DNA of 64,000 bases from Straminergon stramineum. Its lineage: Eukaryota; Streptophyta; Bryopsida; Hypnales; Calliergonaceae. The notes beneath the pieces were generated by a model. That model made no database searches and was not told where the DNA came from. It saw only the letters and a list, made by a program, of their open reading frames with translations. The first letter of the stretch is position 1; each line of letters opens with the position of its first letter. This document shows positions 26,826 through 39,525 of this stretch, piece after piece. The stretch is taken from NCBI GenBank assembly GCA_963920665.1, contig OY987263.1, positions 27,020,547 through 27,084,546 of the forward strand, read 5' to 3'. The translations under genes and the position numbers were made by a program.

Positions 26826-28536
26826 AGGAGTCACTCATGCATTTTAGGACGTCCACATCCTTGGGAAGCTATAACAGTGGGTAGTGAAACATCACTGACA
26901 TCCTACTTCAAGAAAGGAACTCTGGTCCTTTTCGAGGTGGAGTGAATTGAGTTTGTGTTGAAACCCAAGAACAAAATTGAGCAGGGTGATGTGAAGATCA
27001 TGCCGAGACAAGTCTTTTAATCACAAGTATGGAGAAAATCATGAAGAAATTAGTGTCGACTAAACCACTTTTGCCTTATGATGTCCATGTCTCTTCAAGA
27101 TCTTCATTGTAGAACCTTGCTTCATGTTTATGATCCCAATTTTTCACTCCTTTTACCTATTCTTTGAAAATTCAACTTGGGTTAATATTGGGAATGTTGG
27201 GAGTCCTTTGCCTTGTTAAAGTATGTCAACCTATTATTGCTGAAATTAGTGATTTGAATGCTATGGAGAGATGCTTAGAAGGATCATTTACTTTTCATTG
27301 ATACATGGATTTATATTTTTGCCAACAAGAATTGAAAAATTGATGAATTTTTGAAGTAGAATGCCTTGAAACTATAAAATTGTCCATATGTAGGTATGGG
27401 TTATTGAAATCTAAAATTAAACTAAATGCACATCAAATTCATTCTAAATCAACTTTCTTTGATCTTGTATCCTCTAAAATATATTTGAAAAAATAATTTT
27501 CAAATGAATGAGAATTTCAATCTGAAATTATAGATCTCTAATTATAATATATGAATAACTTGGAATAATAATTTAATTATGACTTTCAAACAAAAGTTGT
27601 AAAACATGATCTCTTAATCATATCCATGCAGTTAGGTCAATTGATGTACTAACCTATATTTTTCAAAAGAATTTGAAACTACAAATTGAGAGTCCTTTCT
27701 TTAACTGACCATAGATTCAATATTTGTAATTTTGGCAAGTTTTTTTTTTAAGTTCAAAATGTTAAGATGTAATTATAATGATTCTTTAGTTTTGTATTTT
27801 ACTTTTTTATTGAAGTTGTTTTTAAGAGGTCATTATTGAAGTAAAAAGATTATTTCTTGAGGTTAAATATATTAATATCCCTTGAACTATAAAGATTTAT
27901 AATTTTATATTGTACAAATGTAAAAAGAATTAACACAAGAATCTAAAAATATGGATGAAAAAACAAAGATTATGTGTATTTGGAAGATGTTTGCATTCAT
28001 ACGTTGTTCAAAATATAAACTTTGGTCTTTTGGTCCTTTGGGAGTTAAGCACAATTAGTTCAATTAATTACCATCTATTGAAATATTATCAATCCCCAAA
28101 GCCAAAAATTTCTATTTAGCAAAGAAAATAAGTGTTTGTTCGTGTTCTTTCAATTTTCAATTTATTTTGTCTCAAAAAATTATAAATTAAATCTATTGCA
28201 TTGCAATCAAATTATTTTAAAGTGGAAAGGATTGCAAATTCTTCAATGTTATGTCAAAGTAATGAGAATTTACACATTGAAGTAGTTCACTACTAATATA
28301 AATTTATCTACTTCATAGATTCACACTAAAAACTCAAAAATTCCTCATTCAAACCTTCAATAATACCTGCAATTAGAAAATTATAAGATATTATAATAAA
28401 ATTGTACATAATTCCTAGTACAATAATATCTAATTTAACTATAATAATATGTAGTGATTTGTAGATTCTTAAACCCATCAAAGTAATGGTCTTCATTGAG
28501 TTTAACTTTTTGCACCAAGTAGCATGACATAGTGAA
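26826..28536. other. End of downstream block, then gene-free DNA
   Basis: About 26,870-27,170 still aligns in pieces with 63,500-63,925 (for example the AGTGAAACATCA and ATGGAGAAAATCA segments), so the duplicated block continues this far. Beyond that the DNA is AT-rich and nothing coding was seen. Confidence 0.5.
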
Positions 28537-29118
28537 ATCCTAAATGTCCAAGACAACATATTTTGGTGTCACTAAACTTTGAAGTTAAATAAAATCTAAA
28601 TGAAATATTTTTTTGTGTATCTTTTTTAAACAAAACCCCTCTAAACTCAATTTTAAGCATAAAAAATTTTATTCTAAAAAATCATTTCTGATTTTTTATA
28701 GAAAATTTTGTTCAAAGATGGCCATTGCAAATCTTGATTTTTTTAGTTTTATCGGCTCTTGAAGATGAGCTACATACACTAGAATTTAGGGAGAAATCAC
28801 ATTACAAATTCATTTAAAAGAATTTAGTATAGATTTTGAGAAGTTATATATATTGATCATGGCTATTGATATTATGTCATTTGCCCTCATATTTTTTTCA
28901 TGACCACAATTTTAGATTTGGCATGTAAAAAGAGGATTGAAAGACTCCAAATCACTTTTACAATTTTAACACCCTCTTGATTAAACATTATAATCTTTGA
29001 ATCCATAAGTAAAATTGTTGTGTTTTCTTTGCCTATGTGATCCATAACACCCCTAGTTTGAGTTTGTATGATTATAATGATAAAAGAAATTGAGAAAACT
29101 TTTCAAAACTTGACATGA
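28537..29118 (+). mobile_element. Truncated TTAA element, ~640-bp family
   Basis: The segment starts CCTAAATGTCCAAGACAACA and matches the left end and most of the interior of 61939-62583 and 46046-46693 (TTTGGTGTC, AACTTTGAAGTTAA, CTCTTGAAGATGAGC, ACTAGAATTTAGG, AAATCACATTACAAATTCATT). The right terminus is missing: similarity stops near 29,118, where a different sequence begins. The left TTAA has decayed. Confidence 0.55.
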
Positions 29119-29127
29119 TCTAACAAT

Positions 29128-29900
29128 GCACACCACTTACAAGATCCCTTGAACATAGTTGTGGCAATTGAGTCTTCCCATGCAAGGAAGGCTAACACTA
29201 ATGGGGAGGTACAAATGTGCTTAAGCATCATACACATCTTGTATGATACCATTGCTAAAAATGGTCAAATATTAGAATCATTTTGGCAAGGCATTATTGC
29301 TCACTATAATTGTTGTAGGCTAAGCAGGTGTAACAAGCAACCTACCAAATCCGTGGTGATTAAGTGGAGTTCGGTCAAGTATGATCTATAGAAATTCATC
29401 TTTGTCTACAATCATGCATATTAGTGTAGATAATTGGATATTTCTCTAGAGAAGGTGTTGCAAAACGCATTGAAGTTGTACAACGTAAAACATCCATGAA
29501 AACAATCCTTTATCTTATTCCATTGTTGATTGATTTGAAAGAGTCCATGTTGGATGAAAATATCTAGGGAGAGCGTGCAGCGTAAATCATTAGCTGGAAA
29601 ATGCCACTAGTGCAAAGATGGGAGATTGTTGAAGTTGTGCTTGAAGAGCAAAAGTGAAAGAACGTGGAAGCGCTCCGGTTGTGGAGGATGAAGATAGGCT
29701 TGCCACCTTGCCAAAAATAGACCAAGATTGAGTGAGCAAGGAAGTGTGGTCGATTAATTGCCAATAAATTTGCCAAAGAAAAACAATAACTTTTGAAGTA
29801 GTAAGATTAGGATTGTGATCTCAAACATGAGCCACTTTGGATATGATGACAACTAACTCCAAAAAGGCTAAGGTGCTAGAGAACTAGACTACAATTTCTC
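29128..29900 (+). pseudogene. Decayed SANT/Myb-like transposon-type fragment
   Basis: One frame, open from 29149 to 29391 and then read through stops, shows FWQGIIAHYN, SVVIKWSSVKYDL, KFIFVYN, ALKLYN and SFILFHC at family-like spacing. This order (FWxRIxxYYN, SLKSRWSxI, KFxxxYN, AxxLY, SFxLxHCWxxLK) is typical of the plant SANT/Myb-like proteins related to PIF/Harbinger elements and the NAM-associated C-terminal family. Stops at 29386-29388, 29422-29424 and later make it a relic. The match rests on short motifs only and could be tested by profile search. It directly follows the truncated end of a TTAA element. Confidence 0.4.
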
Positions 29901-32091
29901 TTTTATAATACCGGATGATTCAAACCTCACATGACAAGCTCAACTATATCTTCTCCTTAGTATACTAAAATAAAGAATTGAGTCAAACTCTTCATCTCAT
30001 TGCATCCAACAAAGTTAAGGGGACAATTGAGTGCACAAGGAGCAAGGGAGGTTGCCGCCAACAATGTGGAGGTAGAGTGACAGAGAATAATAAGTTGTCT
30101 ACATAGTCACTTTTGCCACCACCTTCTTCTTCATTAGTTACTAATCTTCTTGTGATATTGCCTAGGCAATTAAATTTTCCATTTGAAGTTTTGAATTGAG
30201 CTCTATCAAAGCAATAAGGATTAGACCTTTAGTTGTCTGAGAGTAACAACTATTTGAACAACATGAAGATTTGCAAATGCTCTCATTTCTCTCTTGCTAC
30301 CAGGCAAAAATGTGTTTTTGCCAAGGCCTTGGGTTTAGTATTTTGAACTCCAATACCTAAAATTCCTTTGGCTGCATGGACTACTCTCAAAATTTGGACA
30401 CTTTTTTCTGTGACATTTCATTTTAGAGATACAAGTGCTTGGTGAATTTAAGAGATTCTATTTACTTATTGCCAAATTTTGGATGTGTAATTCTAATTTT
30501 CGTTGTTGTTTGCATTCTAAATCAGATTAGGATGTCCCCTAAAGCATGTCCTATCATTTCTTTATAATAGAATTTGACTACTTCTTGATTTCAAACGTGT
30601 ACATTATCAAGTTCACTGCAACCACTTCTTCTTTTGTATTCTAAAAAGAGTTGATTTTTTTGCAAAATCATTGAATTTTTTTCTACCTTCTTTATTGTAC
30701 TAGTCATAGATTTGATTGAATATTGCAATTGCAGTCCCCTTTGTTTTCTGGTTGGTTTGTGAAACTTGTTTTGTTTTGGTGTAGCAAAATGCATGCAAGT
30801 GGCCTCTAGATTGAGCATTGGGCAATTACAACCACGACATTCAAACCTTTGACTTTTTTAGTGGCTACAAAACATTTTTCCAACAATCTCATAGATGTCA
30901 ATGTATCAAGGAAGTAACTCTAGTGGCTCTTTGGGGACAACCTTCTATGCAATAAGTCAAAGAATCTTTTGTTTCAGATGAGAATGTGTAGCTCTGTAGT
31001 AGATTCAACAATTATTTCAACTTTTCATGTCAATTTAGTTGTTGTAGTTATTGTGTTTTTCAATAGCTTTGTTTTCATCAAAAATTTCATTTTTTGTTGC
31101 CTTGCTTGAATTAGAAGTTCTATTGGTCGTGCTCATTAGGTTATTTAACCACTTTAGTAGAATTGGGCCCATTATTTACTCCTAGTGGTCAATGAACTTG
31201 TTGTTTCATTGATTGAATCGTATTTTTAGAGGGGCGTATAAATTTTTTGGTTTGTTTCTATTGCAAGATTTCTTTGCTTTGTCCAAAGAATTGCTAGCTT
31301 TTATTTGGGTAGAAGCTTATATAGATTTGAAAGTATATACAAAGAGAATTTTGCATGAGTAACTAATAAAATTCATTAGACTTTTCTGAAAAAATTAAGT
31401 GATTTTGTAGTACTTGGGTAGTTGGGCATATCCAATAAAGGTATACCTTTTAAAAAATCTTCAAATTATTTTGCCAAAAAATTATAAGCTCAACAAAATA
31501 ACTTTAAAATCTTAAAGTTCCCTTTTGGATATCAACTTCTAAATTTTACAACCCATAATTTCATCAAACTCTAACTATTCTCAATTTCACACAAGATTTA
31601 TTTATTTTAAATATTATTTTCACACATGAATAAGTTTGGCTAAATTTTTATGAGATTCTACTCATTTATTTCTTTATAAAGGCTTGGAAATCATGTCTCA
31701 ATTGAATTGATTATACATTTCTCAATTTCCAAAACTTACAAGTTGAGTAATTACAAAAGAATTTAGATGTGTAAGTATGAATAAACTAGAATATGCTTAC
31801 AAAATAAAGGGGCAAAGGGGCACATCCAAAACCAACTCAATAAAAATTTCATATTTTCATGAAGAATATCAAAGGATTTATGTTCAAAATCTAGTTAGCC
31901 ACATTGAATAAATTCTCATATATCCTCTTGTATAGACAAGCTCAATTTTCTAGCTGATCTAGATTTATTTTATCTACATAAATGCAAAACCCAAAGCCTC
32001 CAATCTATAGTTGTTTAGTTTAGGATCTATATGTCTAGAGGCTTGTCCATGTCCATATCCTAGGCAAGAATGGATGACAATGACCAAAGTA
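29901..32091. other. AT-rich gene-free DNA
   Basis: No reading frame above 80 codons and no recognisable protein motif. It may hold old transposon remnants continuing from the fragment on the left, but nothing specific can be named. Confidence 0.5.
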
Positions 32092-32725
32092 AGCCTATGA
32101 TTGTTTGGTTGCATGTAGTACCTATGTGAATCCAATAAAAGTACACCTAATCTTACAAGGGCATTGTCTATTCAAAATTACATATCAAGCCTAGCTATGA
32201 TTGTTTCATTGTAGGTGGTACTTGGGTGTATCTAATAAAGTTACATCTAGTCCTTAGAAGAAATTGTCTATTCAAAATTACACATCAAACCTATGATTTC
32301 TTCTTACAAGTGCACTATCTATTCAAAATTCCATATCAAGCCTATGATTTCTTCTTACAAGGACATTGTCTATTCAAAATTACATATCAAGCCTACGATT
32401 GCTTCTCAAGGACATTGTCTATTCAAAATTACATATCAAGCCTATTCTTGTTTTATTGTACATGGTGCTTGGGCATATCTAGTAAAGGCACATTTGGTCC
32501 TTTGAGGAATCTACCTAGTCAAAATTACATATCAAGCCTAGGATTGCTTCATTTCGGAGACAATAAAGATGATGACACATCTAATAAAGGTAGACCTACG
32601 AGGAAATTGTATAGTCAAGATTACATACTAAGTGTATGATTGTTTTGTTGTAGGTAGTACTGAGTTGTTCTAGCAAAACTACATTTAGTGCTACAATGGG
32701 ATTGTTTAGTCAAAATTACATAATT
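32092..32725 (+). repeat. Tandem array with long and short units
   Basis: The phrase TTGTCTATTCAAAATTACATATCAAGCCTATGATT recurs at least eight times in variant forms. Long units of about 110-120 bp also contain a TGTAGGTGGTACTTGGGTGTATCTAATAAAGG-like part. Short units of about 55-60 bp lack it and cluster at 32,290-32,450. The 137-codon frame across it is a by-product of the repeat. Confidence 0.8.
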
Positions 32726-35700
32726 TTCAAGTACAAAATCTTGCACTTCATAGTGCTATCATCATTCAACATTGCTATAGAAATTTTTTGATGCTCTGAA
32801 CTAAATTTCATTAATTGTCAAATCATCACATAGACTTTGTAACTACTCTATACTTGTGTGCCATGACCAATCCTCTATCCTTAAACCAAAATTTTTTGGA
32901 GCAATTTTTTGTCCAAATCCAATAAATGAAGGATAATTATAGTAGAAGTTCAAATTTTTTTTTGAGTCGGCTCATTTATGATTCCACAAAGATCCCAAGA
33001 CTAAATTATCTATTCTACTGTAGGTTCTTTGATTTAACCTCACATAGAATCAATTTTCACTTAATTTGCCTCTTATCCATAAATAGTTTAGAGAAATAAG
33101 AAATATTTTTAATTTGGAGATCAAAATTATGGACATATTGGTTAGCTATGAATGCTTGGTGTCTTAGCAATTAGTATTAGTCTCAATGAATATATAAAGT
33201 AATATATTGGAATTCTATAATTTATCATATTAGGACAAATTGTTAATATCTTTGGATAGAATCCAAAGGAGTCCTCTAATTTTCTTGGAACTTTCTATTG
33301 GAACTTTCCATTGAGTGTGACAAAAGAATACTTTTTTAAAGAAATGAAAAGGAAAGGAGCTTCATGCCAACATGAACCTATATTTGAAAATTTTGATGAT
33401 TGGGCAAAAAATACTTGAGTAGTTCAATAGTGCTCTATACCATTAAGTTGTACAAAGAAATGTATGAGTGGAATTTTCATTATGTTACCCCCTAAAGATC
33501 TAGGGTATATTTATCGCTAAACTTATTAACAACAACCATATTTTAGGGTAATGAGAACAAAATTTTTTTAAAAAGGTTTTTTTGGAGATTCAACTAAAAA
33601 AATTTATTATATGTGGAATGTATGGAAAACATTTCAAAATTTTTGACTACCCAAAGTGAAAGATAATATTGTTTAAGTCACAAGGGAGTAAAGAAATTCA
33701 AGGAACAAACAATGATTCCTTTTACAGTGAGATTTTTGCACTATAAGTGGATTTTTAAAAATTGCATTACATATCTTGTTAGTAATGTATTGTCTTGTGA
33801 AATTTCAAAAGTAGAACAAGATTTTTTTACATCTTGCGTAGTTGTTCCTAAGTTCCTTTGCCTCAAAAACTTTGAACAATATAAATTTTGATTGGACATA
33901 TAATGAGAAAAAAATTGTATTTTCACTGAGGGAATACATGTCCATTATGACCTTTGAAGTTTCTTTGGTCAAGAATTAGAAAATACTATCAAAGTTTCCA
34001 AAAAATAACATCTTCTAAAAATAGGTTTATAAATCAAAATTGATGAATTTTTTAGAATGTGTAACCATAGGAATTTATTCTAGACTAGTACAAGGGTCTT
34101 GCCTAATAACATTGGGGTCTAAAAGTAACATATGTTTGAAATATGACCAAGCAAAGAGCAACACAATGTTTTTTTCACGGTGACTTTTGACAATGTGGCA
34201 TTGTCAAGTTTTTGAGCCCCATAACTCAAATTCTACTATGCAAAAAGATCTTAAGATTTTAGATTTGAGTAGAGGCTTGTGAGAAAAGTAGAATATAAAA
34301 ACAACAAACTACAATGACAAATTGGTTGAAATACATTCCATAAAGCAATGCCCTATTGTCATCTCAAGTAAAATACAAATTTTAATTAAGCATGAAGGAA
34401 AAAAATGTAAGAAATTACATAAAATTACATTTGAATTTTTTTGTTGTTGAATAATATTTTTTATTAGTGGTAGGAAGGTGTCTTTTTGGTCTTGAAAAAG
34501 AAAGCATTTAGTCATTGTATATGCTTCTTAATAATAAGATGTCAATAAGAAAGAGGAAGAGAGGAGAACTCCAATCCACAAAGGATTGGCATAAATAAAG
34601 AGTCCATTCATTTAACCCTTAAACACATGTCTAAGAATGACATACAAGAGTCATTCCAATATATTCGGAGGGATATTGTTGTACACTCACCATTTGGTAA
34701 CTCTAAAACAAATCTTTTTGAGTTGGGATTTTTACAAAATAGGTGCCTACAAGTGTGCCATAGAGTTCTGCAATTAAAAGTAGATTCAAGGGATCTATGT
34801 TCCTCCAAGAAATTTGTGAGTGAAGATAGGTGATGGGCCCCAAGTATGTGAAGTTTGTGCTTTATACCAAGTTAAAGAAGAAAGAAGAAAAAACATTGTA
34901 AACGTATGGTCTGACACATCTATACTGGTTTCCAATCAAGTATTGATCGGAAACATCCTTGCTAGGGCTTGTGAGCTTCTGTATGACGGCTACCACAAGT
35001 CACTCTCTACAAGAGACGAACAAACTCACCTTCACAGGGTATGGTGACAAAACTAAAGAAGCCCATTGAGGTGAAGGTGACAGTTGCCAAGACGGTGAAC
35101 ATGTGGTGAAGGCACTCAGGAAGAAGGTGCAATGCTGTCGAAGCTATTAGATCCAACTATGGGGGATGTTATCATAAGGTGATGAAGCTGGTGGAGAAGG
35201 CGACAGAGGGGGTGAATGTGATGCAGATTGTAGATCTGATTGGAAAGGTCTTGGAGTCCATCATTGGGGTTTTGTAATTGATCAATATTGATTCACATGG
35301 AGATTGTTCAATCTCTAGTTCCGAGAGTGCCATTCCTACTTTAGGATTTGGTATCAAGAAAATTTACTTGTGCCACTTATTTTTCCGTGATTGGTTCAAT
35401 TCTTCTTGTTATTAGTGCAAATTTTGATATTTTAGCAAGGAAACCTAGCTATGATTTCCTAGCCATGATTTTGAGGACACTAGAGTTAGATTGTGGGGCG
35501 TACTTAAGTTTGTTTTTCATTGTATCATTTTGTTTTGGATTTGAGCAAATTGGTGTTGGTAGAAGTGAGATTGTTGTGTTTGATGATGGCGTTGTGTTGA
35601 TCAAGACAAATATATCTTTTTTCGCAATGGATTTGAGAAAATGTTAGTAAGTACATAGTTTCATTCTTTTTTACCAGGATTACCTTCCTGTAATTGGTCC

Positions 35701-38679
35701 ATCTTGTGGTTATTAGACCGCTTCCATAGGAGATTGTAGATTTGTAACTCATAAAACATCTTGTTTAATAAAAGGGTGATGAATGGATTTATTGAATCAA
35801 ATGGGATTTGTTCTTGAGAAGCTAAGTCAAAGCACTTGCTTGAAGAAGAATCATGCAAGGGTGGTCAAATCATGCTCAAATGATGCAAGATTGCTAGAAA
35901 TGTAGCTCTAATTGATCTTCCCCCCTCTCAACAGAGCATGCCTAAGAAACTTAGCCACCCAAATGAAAGCAAAGTTGCAGAATGAGGTCCACCACTCAAA
36001 ACCAAGAACCTCATTTGAAAGAAACATTCAATTCCACTAAATGAATTCTCTGACTTGATGAATTCAATAGCTAGGGGATTGAATTTGCTATCTAAAGAAG
36101 GCTACCATTTTCAAGACTCTAAAACACAAAGTCTCAAATACAATACCCCACTTCGATCTCTTCCGATCCACAACACCAAACGTAAGCACATGTATGACCC
36201 TACTCCAGAACAATAAACTCAAATGCACAATGACTGGCTTTGCGGCTCTGCCTATTCGAGAATGATTGTATTTGACACAATATATTTCCAAAAGATTTCT
36301 AGTTAACATCTACGTATACCCTAAAATACACAAAAACGATTGTTTTAGCAAGTATGGAACTTGTTGTCGTACCCTAAATTTTTTATTTGTATTGTCAAAT
36401 TGACTGTCATATGTAAATAGGGTTATCAACTTGTTCCATTTCCATTACCAAGTCAATTAGAATTGTAATTATTTTATGAGAATTGAAATGGTGGTTTCTT
36501 AAGATTTAGAAGAGTCAAGTTGATAGGATTTGAAAAGCGGCAAATTGATTTTACAACTTTTCAAGTGAAGAGTTGTCTTCACAAGTTTTGGGACTATAAG
36601 TCCAAAGGTCTATTTTCTTTTTCTTTAGTTCATATAGGTAGTATGACTCATGTGCAAACTCATTTTAAATTTGTGAATATATTTTTGAGCATTTGAAAAC
36701 TTGTAAAATTATTTCATTGCTCCGATTGAGAGTTGTGTTTTGTCTATTTCGTTGAGAGATTCAGCCTGTGGTGGTGGATTGTAGAGCTGTGGTCAAGTCG
36801 ACTAGGAGTTGTCGTGTAATTGTGTTGTGGGTTAATTGACCAGTGTGGTATTTATACTTGTGTTCCGAGCTATTGTTAAATCTTTCCACAGATGTGTGTT
36901 TGGAATAATAGGCCAATTGATTATGTAATACAATTATGTAGGTGGGTGAGTTGTAACAATCAAGATGGCTGTAAGATTGTCATTGTCTATTTGCTTGAAG
37001 AATTAAACTACCGTATGTGAGATTGTGTGTTAATTTATTGTCCAATTAACTGAGTAAAAGAGAGCAATGGAATATTGTGACTACAAGCGGTGGATCAAGT
37101 CCACAGTGCATTGCAGATAGAAAGTTGAGTCATTGTCTACTTGGACGAGGTTATTACAAATATGTGCAATGCTATTTTGTATGTGAGGATTTACTAGTCA
37201 ATTGATGTAATTATTGAAACTTGTAATTGAGTACTAGAAGTTGGGTCTAATTGGATGTGTAATATCGCTAGTTGTATGTAGAATTATGTGAGATTACTAC
37301 ATGGCTAAAGTTGTAAGACTATACTGAAGATTGAGAATTAATGGTCTTGCAAAGGTGGTATTTAATCTCGTCTGGAGTTGTTGGGGTGATTAATCAACTA
37401 GAGATTTGTGGTCTTAATGGGAGAATTGATAATAGAATCAAATAATAAGATTCATGTGCGGTGGAGTTGAGTCTAGTTGACTATATCGGTATGTCTAAGT
37501 GAGGCCAGATTATTCCTTTGCTTGAAAAATTGTGAGTCCTGTTTGTTGGAGTGATGTTGGTCGAATTGATAAACTACAAGCGAGATCCTCTTGTATTGCT
37601 AAGGCGGTAACCAGAGCAAATTAGTAGCAATTGAACTAATCTAGCTTTGTGTAAGAAGGGATCTATGACAAGTCAATTTGATGATGTATAAAGTTGGACA
37701 TTAATTGTAAGTAGTTATGAACGGGAGAATGAATTTAAGTAGCATGTTTACTTGGTGAATTAATGTGTGAAGTCAATTTGTCTGGACCTTATAATTGTGT
37801 TAAGATGTGTAAAGTCTAATTAACTGAACTTGTATAAGTACTGGTGCGTGAGGACTACATGGTGAGACCTCACCTCTAATCCATAGTGATTTTGAATGTG
37901 AGATGTCTACTAGCTCATTGCAGTGTGAGAATTTTTAATCAACAATATTGATGTATGTGTGGACTATGGCAATTGGAAAAATTGGTAATGTCTAATTGAT
38001 GGAAGGAATACTAATTTGGATATAATTGCAAGAAATAAGCAAGGTGAGTTGTAAGGCCTAATAGGATTACAATTCCGTGAGAAATGTTGCTTGTAATCTA
38101 TGATAGTATTTAATAGTATTGGAAATTGTGTCAAATAACAACTTAATTTAAGACTAAGCATGGTGGAAAGCTAATTTGGATTATTAGTTAATTTCAAGTC
38201 TTAGTTATTTATCACAATGGAATAAAGGGTTGTTCTCACTTGGCGCTTGCAAACACTATGAGCTTAAAGATAAAACTTCGTCATTACAAGAAATTTTTTT
38301 TTCTGGTAGTTCAAGTTCAGAATCGTAGTGATAGTTTCTTACTAAGGCTCAGTTCCCACATGATTGGTACTTATCATGAAGGACCTCACATACCCCAATA
38401 TAGCCAATTACTGATTTTGATCCGATGGCCAAAAATAGTCTAAATCTTAAACTTTGAATGATTTTAAAAATAAACATATCACCATCCCAGATCTATGGAC
38501 AACAAATTGTAGTGGGCATCCAAATATTAGAAAAGATTTCACTAAAATTCAATATCAAAACATGTGCTCCAAACAACAGGTGGAGAGATTGTTTTTATAA
38601 TGAAATTCATTATCCATCATGAATCTTCAAAGGATATGGGACAATTTGAAGATGAGAGCTTGACCACTCATTGTCAAAA
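32726..38679. other. Gene-free DNA
   Basis: No gene can be supported. Around 34,830-35,350 GC content is a little higher and several short frames overlap, but none carries a known motif. Around 36,370-38,200 the plus strand is rich in T and G with few stops longer than chance, and repeated TTGATTGA/AATTGA words occur. It could be the untranslated part of an old retroelement, but no LTR pair was found. Confidence 0.45.
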
Positions 38680-38880
38680 CTTAGGAATTGTGTGCAATGT
38701 AGAACTTCAAACCTCATGTACGCATAGTAGAATAACTTTTTTCAAGAAACTTTGAACTAAGAAAAGTTGGTAAATCAAATTATCTTTCATCTCCAAAAGT
38801 TTTTTTTGAGATTCTAAGCCTCCAATCGAAATTTTGGGACAAAATTCAAAAAGGGGTTGGGACAAACCCCTAAAATTTCA
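38680..38880 (+). repeat. Dispersed repeat, inverted partner at 42,845
   Basis: About 200 bp here (CATAGTAGAATAACTTTTTTC, GATTCTAAGCCTCCAATCG, GGGACAAAATTCAAAAAGGGG) aligns in reverse complement with 42,845-43,045, including the order of all sub-motifs. It ends just left of the TTAA element at 38888. Confidence 0.6.
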
Positions 38881-38887
38881 TTGCATA

Positions 38888-39525
38888 TTAACCCCTCAAT
38901 GCCGAAGGCCTTTTTTGAGCTTCTTGAAACTTGCTCTAAATTGAACTAAAAGCCAAAATTTTGATAAGTTCTATCAATTTTTTTTAATTGTAACCATACA
39001 AATTCAAACCTAACATCTTAAGTTTCAAATGGGAAAAAAAAGTTAACAATATCACTTATGAATTGAAAGATTGTAATGTTTGATCTTGAGGGTGTTTAAT
39101 CTATGAAACCAATTTGAAGTCTTTTAATCCTCTTTTCACATGTCAAATCTAAAAAATTGGTTACTAAAAAAATATGAGGGTTAAAGGACAGAACACGCAT
39201 AACCCCAATGAACTTACAACTTTTTAAAATTTGTTCTTTTATTTTTTTAAATGAATTTTTCATGTGATTTTTTTGGTAAGATCTAGTGTCTTTGAGAGCC
39301 CTTGATACTAGAAAATCAAAATTTGCAATGGACACCCTTGCACAAAATCTTGAATAGAAAATTCATAATAATTTATTTTCATAATTTGATTTTTGATGCT
39401 AAAACTAAACTTCCAAAATAATTTCAAAATAAAAAATACTAAAAATAGGAACTTTTTTAGTTTTTATTTAACTTCAAAGTTTTGTTGACAAGAGAATTTA
39501 GTACCTCAAGCATTTTAAGGATTAA
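38888..39525 (-). mobile_element. TTAA-bounded element, ~640-bp family
   Basis: A 638-bp segment from TTAACCCCTCAATGCCGAAGG to CAAGCATTTTAAGGATTAA. In reverse complement it follows 61939-62583 throughout (for example CTTGCTCTAAATTGAAC, CAAATTCAAACCTAACAT, TTGTAATGTTTGATC, CACATGTCAAATCTAAAAAATTGG, GAGAGCCCTTGATAC, TTAACTTCAAAGTTTTG). It has no coding capacity. Both TTAA ends are intact. Confidence 0.7.

Noticed and set aside
32226..32639. 137-codon frame
   Set aside because: Generated by the tandem array; the repeat phases differ between units and no protein family is suggested.
34613..34640. TTAACCCTTAAAC end like those of the TTAA elements
   Set aside because: No matching GGGTTAA end was found at a suitable distance and the interior matches no other copy.
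36370..38220. T/G-rich stretch considered as an LTR or retroelement leader
   Set aside because: No direct-repeat pair, primer-binding site or polypurine tract could be identified.
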